A stretch of 64,000 nucleotides of DNA from positions 6,696,001 through 6,760,000 of the forward strand of contig NZ_CP102512.1 in the NCBI RefSeq assembly GCF_024612015.1, given 5' to 3'. The notes beneath the pieces were generated by a model. That model had not been told where the DNA came from. It saw only the letters and a program-made list of their open reading frames with translations, and searched no databases. Made by a program: the position numbers and the translations under genes. Positions 59,202-64,000 of the stretch are shown piece by piece (within the stretch, counting starts at the first letter, position 1; every line of letters starts with the position of its first letter). This DNA is from Streptomyces sp. CA-210063 (lineage in GTDB: Bacteria > Actinomycetota > Actinomycetes > Streptomycetales > Streptomycetaceae).

Positions 59202-60848
59202 ATGGAGTCCATGAGGCGCACGGTCGCACAGCTCGTCGCCGACCGGTGGGGCGACCACCGGCCCGGGCTGTGGTTCGAGGAACAGGTCCTGACCCACCAC
59301 GAGGTCGCGTCCGGAGCCGCCGCCCGGGCGGCACTGCTGGCCGACCTCCTGCCACCCGACGCCGAACCCCACATCGGCGTCCTCCTCGACAACACCCCTG
59401 AATTCCCGCTGTGGTTGAGCGCGGCCGCCCTCGCGGGAGCCGCCGTCGCCGGAATCAACCCCACCCGCCGGGGCCCCGAACTGGCCCGAGACATCCTGCA
59501 CACCGAGTGCGGGGTACTGGTCACGGAACAGTCCCACCTGCCCCTCCTCGACGGACTCGAACTCCCGGGCGTGCGCGTGCTGGTGACGGACACCCAGCCC
59601 TACGCCGACCTCCTCGCCCCATACTCCGACGCCGTGCCCGATCCCACCCGGGCCACCCCCGCCCACCGTCTCCTGCTCTACTTCACCTCCGGCTCCACCG
59701 GCGCCCCCAAGGCCGCGATCTGCTCACAGGGGCGGCTCGCGGCGGCCGGGCGGGCGCTCGTGGACCGCTTCGGCGTCGGACGGGACGACGTGCACTACCT
59801 CTGCATGCCGATGTTCCACGGCAACGCGGTCATCGCCGACTGGGCCCCCGCCCTGGTCGCCGGCGCCGGGATCGCCCTACGGCGCCGCTTCTCGGCCTCG
59901 GGCTTCCTGGACGACGTACGGGCGTACGGGGCCACGTACTTCACCTATGTCGGACGCGCCGTGCAGTACCTCCTCGCCACCGAGCCCCGCCCCGACGACC
60001 GCGACAACCCCCTGCGTATGGGCTTCGGCACGGAGGCGGGGGCGGTGGACGCGGCGGCGTTCGAGGAGCGGTTCGGGGTGCGGCTCGTGGAGGGATACGG
60101 GTCCTCCGAGGGCGGGGCGGCGATCCAGCGGTCGCCCGGGGCGCCGCCGGGCGCGATCGGGCGGGCGGCACCCGGCGACGACCTCGCGGTGGTCGACCCG
60201 GAGACACGGAAGGAGTGCCCGCCGGCCCTCCTCACCGACGATGGACGCCTGCTCAACGGCACCGAGGCGATAGGGGAGTTGGTCAACCGCGGCCCCAATC
60301 CCTTCGAAGGCTACTGGCGCAACCCGGAGGCGGACGCCGCCCGCCGCCACGACGGCTGGTACTGGACCGGCGACCTCTTCTACCGCGACCAGGACGGCTT
60401 CCTCTACTTCGCCGGCCGTACCGACGACCGCCTCCGCGTCGACAGCGAGAACCTCGCCGCCGCCGTCATCGAGAACATCCTCGCCCGCTACGAGGGCGCC
60501 GAGGCCGTCGCCGTCTACGCGGTCCCCGACCCGGTCGCCGGGGACCAGGTCATGGCGACCATCGCCGGCACCTTCGACGCCTGCCGCTTCGCCGAGTTCC
60601 TCCTCGACCAGCAGGACCTGGGCACCAAGATGGCCCCCCGCTTCGTACGCGTCGTCCCCACCATGCCCGTCACCGCCACCAACAAGATCCAGCGCGCCAC
60701 CCTCCGCCACGAGGGCTTCCGCTGCCCCGACCCGGTGTGGTGGCGCCCGCCCGGCAAGTGGGCGTACCGGAAGTTCTCGGCGGTGGACCAGGCGCGACTG
60801 GTGGCGGAGTACCGGGCCCGGGGGCGGGAGGAACTGCTGACCAGGTAG
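59202..60848 (+). CDS. Acyl-CoA synthetase (AMP-binding, ANL superfamily)
   Basis: 548 residues. The P-loop is LYFTSGSTGAPKAA, A5 is GYGSSEGG, A7-A8 YWTGDLFYRDQDGFLYFAGRTDDR, and the A10 lysine is in PVTATNKIQRATLR. All core residues are present, so fatty or aryl carboxylic acids should be activated to CoA thioesters. The N-terminus (TVAQLVADRWGDHRPGLWFEEQ) is like actinobacterial FadD-type enzymes. It has an operator-like palindrome just upstream, and the 71-base gap to the next gene suggests possible cotranscription. Substrate unknown. Confidence 0.9.
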   Translation: MESMRRTVAQLVADRWGDHRPGLWFEEQVLTHHEVASGAAARAALLADLLPPDAEPHIGVLLDNTPEFPLWLSAAALAGAAVAGINPTRRGPELARDILHTECGVLVTEQSHLPLLDGLELPGVRVLVTDTQPYADLLAPYSDAVPDPTRATPAHRLLLYFTSGSTGAPKAAICSQGRLAAAGRALVDRFGVGRDDVHYLCMPMFHGNAVIADWAPALVAGAGIALRRRFSASGFLDDVRAYGATYFTYVGRAVQYLLATEPRPDDRDNPLRMGFGTEAGAVDAAAFEERFGVRLVEGYGSSEGGAAIQRSPGAPPGAIGRAAPGDDLAVVDPETRKECPPALLTDDGRLLNGTEAIGELVNRGPNPFEGYWRNPEADAARRHDGWYWTGDLFYRDQDGFLYFAGRTDDRLRVDSENLAAAVIENILARYEGAEAVAVYAVPDPVAGDQVMATIAGTFDACRFAEFLLDQQDLGTKMAPRFVRVVPTMPVTATNKIQRATLRHEGFRCPDPVWWRPPGKWAYRKFSAVDQARLVAEYRARGREELLTR

Positions 60849-60919
60849 GGCCGGCCCCACCCCCGGAACGCCCCCTGCGCGTATGGCCGTTGTCGTCCCC
60901 CTCCGCCTACCGTGACCCC

Positions 60920-62158
60920 ATGATCCGAACGGTCGTACGCGACGTGCCGCGCACGGTGGCGTACCTGCTGAGCGGTGTGCTCATCGGCGTGCCCCTCCTC
61001 GTGGTGCTCCTGGTGCTGAGCACCCTGGGCCTCGCCCTGGCCCCGGCCCTCGTCGGCCTGCCCCTGCTCGCCGTGGCCGTGCTGTCCGGCATACCCGTCG
61101 GTGCGCTCGAACGACGGCGACTGGCCCTCACCCACATCCCGCCGCCGCCCGACCCACACGCCACCCCGGCCGAGCCCGGTCTCGCCGCCTGGGCCCGGCT
61201 GCGGCTGACCGAGCGGGCGACCTGGCGGGAGCTGGCGTACACGGGTCTGCTCGGGTTCGTGCTGTGGCCGCTCGACGCGCTCGTGCTGTTCGGGGCGCTG
61301 GGCCTGCCCGGCGCGATGATCGGGGCGCCCGTGCAGCTGGCGACGACGAGCAGCGCCAGTGGTGACGCGCGGATCGCCAAGCTCTGGCTGATCGACTCCT
61401 ACGGCCAGGCCCTGCTGTGCACGGCCGCCGGTGTCGTCCTCCTCCTCGCGCTGCTCCGGCCGCTCGTCCTGTACACGCGGGCCCGCGCCGCGCTCGCCCG
61501 GCTGCTGCTCGCGCCGAGCGAGGCGGAGGCGGAGCGGCGGCTGGCCGAGGTGACGCGGTCGCGGGCCCGGCTGGTGGCGGCCTTCGAGGCGGAGCGGCGG
61601 CGGATCGAGCGCGATCTGCACGACGGGGCCCAGCAACGGCTCGTGTCCCTGAGTATGACCTTGGGCCTGGCCCGTCTCGACGCCCCGCCCGAACTGTCCG
61701 ACCGCCTCGCCGCCGCCCACCGGGAGGCCGACCAAGTCCTCGGCGAACTGCGCGAGTTGATCCACGGCATCCATCCCCAGGTCCTCGCCGACTACGGCCT
61801 CCCGGACGCCCTCGCCGACGCGGCCGACCGTTCCGCCGTACCCGTGGAGCTGGATGTGGACCTTCCCCGGTTCGCCGAGTCCGTGGAGTCGGCCGCGTAC
61901 TTCGCGGTACGGGAGGCGCTGGCCAACATCGGCAGGCACAGCGGGGCGGGGCGGGCGTGGATCAGCGGCCGGTACGCGGGCGGGCGGCTGCGGGTGGAGG
62001 TGCGGGACGACGGGACGGGCGGCGCCGATCCCGCGCGGGGTACCGGCCTCACCGGACTCGCCGACCGGCTCGCCGTGCTCGATGGGACACTGGCCGTCCA
62101 CAGCCCGGCCGGCGGCCCGACCGTCCTGTCCCTGGAGATCCCGTGCCCCCAGCGCTGA
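60920..62158 (+). CDS. Two-component sensor histidine kinase (NarL-partner type)
   Basis: 412 residues from ATG 60920. Membrane helices near the N-terminus (AYLLSGVLIGVPLLVVLLVL with LALAPALVGLPLLAVAVLSG) and at about 85-170. The dimerisation region (RSRARLVAAFEAERRRIERDLHDGAQQRLVSLSMTLGLA) carries the phosphorylated His in RDLHDGAQQR. The HATPase part has EALANIGRHSGA and DDGTGGADPARGTGLTGLADR. It overlaps the response regulator gene by 16 bases, so the pair is coupled. The signal is unknown. Confidence 0.92.
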   Translation: MIRTVVRDVPRTVAYLLSGVLIGVPLLVVLLVLSTLGLALAPALVGLPLLAVAVLSGIPVGALERRRLALTHIPPPPDPHATPAEPGLAAWARLRLTERATWRELAYTGLLGFVLWPLDALVLFGALGLPGAMIGAPVQLATTSSASGDARIAKLWLIDSYGQALLCTAAGVVLLLALLRPLVLYTRARAALARLLLAPSEAEAERRLAEVTRSRARLVAAFEAERRRIERDLHDGAQQRLVSLSMTLGLARLDAPPELSDRLAAAHREADQVLGELRELIHGIHPQVLADYGLPDALADAADRSAVPVELDVDLPRFAESVESAAYFAVREALANIGRHSGAGRAWISGRYAGGRLRVEVRDDGTGGADPARGTGLTGLADRLAVLDGTLAVHSPAGGPTVLSLEIPCPQR

Positions 62159-62796
62159 AGATCGTGCTCGCCGAGGACAGCGTGCTGCTGCGGGAAGGGC
62201 TCGTCGGCGTGCTGACCAGGTTCGGACACGAGGTCGTCGCGGCGGTCGGGGACGCGGAGTCGCTGACGGCGGCCGTGCGGTCGTACGCCCCCGACCTCGT
62301 CGTCACCGACGTACGCATGCCGCCCGGCCTCACCGACGAGGGCCTGCGCGCCGCCCTCGAACTGCGCGCGGCGAACGCGTCCCTGCCCGTCCTCGTCCTC
62401 AGCCAGTACGTCCAACGGGCCTACGCCGCCGAGCTGCTGGACACCGGCGACGGCACCGGCGTCGGCTATCTCCTCAAGGACCGGATCGGCCAGGTCGAGC
62501 AGTTCGCGGAGACGGTGGAGCGGGTCGCGGCCGGCGGCACGGTCGTCGACCCCGAGGTCGTACGGCAGCTGCTGCGGCGTCGGCGTGATCCGCTGGCGGC
62601 GCTCACCCCGCGCGAGAGGGAGGTGCTCGCGCTGGTCGCCGAGGGGAAGTCGAACGGGGCGATCGCCCGCGAGCTGGTCGTCACCGAGGCGGCCGTCGGC
62701 AAGCACATCGGCAACATCCTGGGGAAACTGGATCTGCCACCGGCGGAGGACACGCATCGGCGGGTGCTGGCGGTCCTGGCGTATCTGCGGGGATAG
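62143..62796 (+). CDS. NarL/LuxR-type response regulator
   Basis: 217 residues from GTG 62143. Receiver domain: IVLAEDSVLLREGL, phosphorylated Asp in DLVVTDVRMPPG, and Lys in GVGYLLKDRI. C-terminal LuxR HTH: ALTPREREVLALVAEGKSNGAIARELVVTEAAVGKHIGNILGKL. It is the cognate partner of the preceding kinase. A terminator follows directly. Confidence 0.93.
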   Translation: MPPALKIVLAEDSVLLREGLVGVLTRFGHEVVAAVGDAESLTAAVRSYAPDLVVTDVRMPPGLTDEGLRAALELRAANASLPVLVLSQYVQRAYAAELLDTGDGTGVGYLLKDRIGQVEQFAETVERVAAGGTVVDPEVVRQLLRRRRDPLAALTPREREVLALVAEGKSNGAIARELVVTEAAVGKHIGNILGKLDLPPAEDTHRRVLAVLAYLRG

Positions 62797-62797
62797 C

Positions 62798-62829
62798 GGA
62801 AGGCCCCCCACCGAAGTGGAGGGCCTTCC
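62798..62829 (+). terminator. Terminator after the response regulator gene
   Basis: GGAAGGCCC and GGGCCTTCC are exact complements around a 14-base loop, one base beyond the stop codon. It probably also ends the tRNA transcript from the other strand. Confidence 0.85.
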
Positions 62830-62832
62830 GTT

Positions 62833-62909
62833 TGGTGCGCCGCCAGGGACTCGAACCCCGGACCCGCTGATTAAGAGTCAGCTGCTCTAACCAACTGAGC
62901 TAGCGGCGC
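62833..62909 (-). tRNA. tRNA-Lys (anticodon CTT), second identical copy
   Basis: All 77 bases, including the encoded CCA, match the copy at 54661. The surrounding sequences differ, so the identity is confined to the tRNA. Confidence 0.97.
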
Positions 62910-62914
62910 AGACT

Positions 62915-62948
62915 CTGTCGCCCTTCCGCCTTCGGCGGCTGGCGACAG
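62915..62948 (-). terminator. Terminator of the IclR gene
   Basis: CTGTCGCC (62915-62922) and GGCGACAG (62941-62948) pair, with an inner GCCTTCGGC stem; it lies between the IclR gene end and the tRNA 5' end. Confidence 0.75.
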
Positions 62949-63024
62949 AGAAAATACTACCTGGTCCGCAGGGGTGCCCTCGACCAGTTAAACGTGAGCT
63001 GGATCTCTGAAGGACGGTGGGTGG

Positions 63025-63783
63025 CTAGATCGCCAGGGAGAGGAGCACGGGCGCCGCTCCCCGGTTGAGGGTGTTCGCGGCGGACCGCAGCCGGTGTGCG
63101 TGCTCCAGCGGGAGCGACAGCGCGAGGCAGCCGACGGAGGAGCCCGCGGTGAGGGGGACGGCCGCGCAGACCGTGCCCGGCGCGTACTCCTGGAGGTCGA
63201 GGACCGGGACCGTGGGTGTCTGGGCGTCGAGATTGCTCAGCAGCACCTTCTCGTTGGTGATCGTGCGGGCGGTGAGCCGGGCCGGACGGTGGCGCGAGAG
63301 GTGGTCGCGGCGGCCGTTGAGGTCGAGCTGGCCCAGCAGGCCCTTGCCGAAGGCGGTGGCGTGGGCGGAGGAGCGGAAGTCGACCCACTCGTGGACCGCG
63401 GGTGTGGCCGGGCTGTCGGCCCAGCCGGTGACCTGGATCTCCCCGTCCAGATAGCGGGTGACATAGACGGCGGCGCCCACCGAGTCGCGCAGCCGGTCGA
63501 GGGTGTGCTGGAGCTGCTCGCGCAGGGCCTGGTCATGACCCTGGGCGGAGCCCAGCCGGGCGAGTGCGACACCGGTGACGTAGGCGCCGTCGGCGGTCTG
63601 TTCCACGTACCCCTCGCGGCGCAGCATCCGCAGGAGCGCGGTCAACCGCTCGCTGCCGACGCCGGTGCGACGGGCGATCTCGGCGTCGGTGACGCCACCT
63701 GCCTGCCGCGCCACCGTCTCCAGGACGCGGAGGGCGTCCTGGGCCGAGTGGTACGGCGCGGTCGGCTCGTGCTTGAGCGCCAC
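63025..63783 (-). CDS. IclR-family transcriptional regulator
   Basis: 252 residues. N-terminal winged helix (SAQDALRVLETVARQAGGVTDAEIARRTGVGSERLTALLRMLRREGYV) and the IclR effector domain with RDSVGAAVYVTRYLDGEIQVTG, HATAFGKGLLGQLD and VLDLQEYAPGTVCAAVPL, the usual ligand motifs. It may repress or activate a catabolic operon; the likely target is left outside the window or beyond 64 kb. No palindrome was placed in the 217 bases after 63783. Confidence 0.9.
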   Translation of the reverse strand: MALKHEPTAPYHSAQDALRVLETVARQAGGVTDAEIARRTGVGSERLTALLRMLRREGYVEQTADGAYVTGVALARLGSAQGHDQALREQLQHTLDRLRDSVGAAVYVTRYLDGEIQVTGWADSPATPAVHEWVDFRSSAHATAFGKGLLGQLDLNGRRDHLSRHRPARLTARTITNEKVLLSNLDAQTPTVPVLDLQEYAPGTVCAAVPLTAGSSVGCLALSLPLEHAHRLRSAANTLNRGAAPVLLSLAI

Positions 63784-64000
63784 GGTTTCCCCCTGCGCTT
63801 CTCGGGCCGTTTTTCGGACAGCTTGCCGTGTCCCACGATACGGCCCAAGGGGCGTACGTGGAGGGGTTGTTCGCGAGAAATTCCGGGTGCCTCCGGGCCC
63901 CTCAACTGCCGGACCAGCACTCTGGCATATGCCGCAGTCATGGCCCGGCGAGCGGACCTCGGACGTTCCCGTGTGTTCGCTCGTTCACTCGCCGTAATCA

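Overview
The window is typical high-GC actinomycete chromosome and is almost certainly Streptomyces. The evidence is third-position G/C codon bias, a cslA-glxA-cslZ-LPMO locus, a WhiJ-like HATPase/XRE/DUF397 module, rare TTA codons of the bldA type, a class F sortase, DUF3592 and DUF6412 genes, and a Scr1-type regulator. I count about 50 protein genes, two identical tRNA-Lys genes and one complete insertion sequence. All names come from reading motifs and gene order; no database search was possible.

Layout. (1) 1-3.1 kb, minus strand: the end of an ACP-dependent biosynthetic operon. It holds a PLP decarboxylase of the BtrK/LysA fold, an AcpS-type phosphopantetheinyl transferase fused in frame to a hotdog domain, and the N-terminus of an acyl-CoA/ACP ligase that runs off the left edge. 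Upstream lie a small protein and a LuxR/TrmB-like regulator. (2) 5.6-9.3 kb: a lipoprotein, a winged-helix protein of the AlkZ-like family and an orphan gene. (3) 9.4-16.4 kb, accessory: a broken NIPSNAP gene, an XRE-TPR regulator with a flavoprotein, and a lower-GC operon (Gfo/Idh oxidoreductase, methyltransferase, GT2 glycosyltransferase) carrying two TTA codons. An IS remnant ends this operon, then come a small secreted protein and an intact IS5-like element. (4) 16.5-19.1 kb: valS, away from its usual clpX-valS-folC setting. (5) 19.8-24.5 kb: NUDIX and XRE regulator genes divergent from a graspetide (ATP-grasp RiPP) cluster of the SAV_5884 type. The cluster has a leader gene, a precursor peptide, an ATP-grasp ligase and a PIMT-like methyltransferase, so the product may carry an aspartimide. 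(6) 24.5-26.4 kb: a WhiJ-like module around shared operators. (7) 26.5-31.2 kb: a PLD-helicase (DUF3427) divergent from an HNH nuclease with sulfur-binding-like and SRA-like regions, a probable modification-dependent (type IV) restriction locus.

(8) 31.6-48.7 kb, mostly core genes: SEC-C protein, GH30 glycosidase, an S8 protease coupled to an I9-like protein, a second YidC, an FAH-family hydrolase, a Gfo/Idh-DUF336 operon divergent from its likely ROK repressor, a SigE-family sigma factor coupled to a membrane beta-propeller protein, a HAD-IIA phosphatase and a class F sortase with a secreted partner. (9) 49.1-58.6 kb: the tip-glycan locus, with GH6 endoglucanase (cslZ), radical copper oxidase (glxA), GT2 synthase (cslA), a CHAP-like/peptidoglycan-binding protein, an SPFH protein and an AA10 LPMO under a DasR-like operator. 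(10) 58.7-63.8 kb: DUF3592, an acyl-CoA synthetase behind a TGACG/CGTCA operator, a two-component system and an IclR regulator. The two tRNA-Lys(CTT) genes bracket 54.7-62.9 kb.

The observations most worth following up are the graspetide cluster, the AcpS-hotdog fusion with its internal start site, the TTA-containing Gfo/Idh-MT-GT2 operon cut by an IS, the putative type IV restriction locus and the TTA codon in cslZ.
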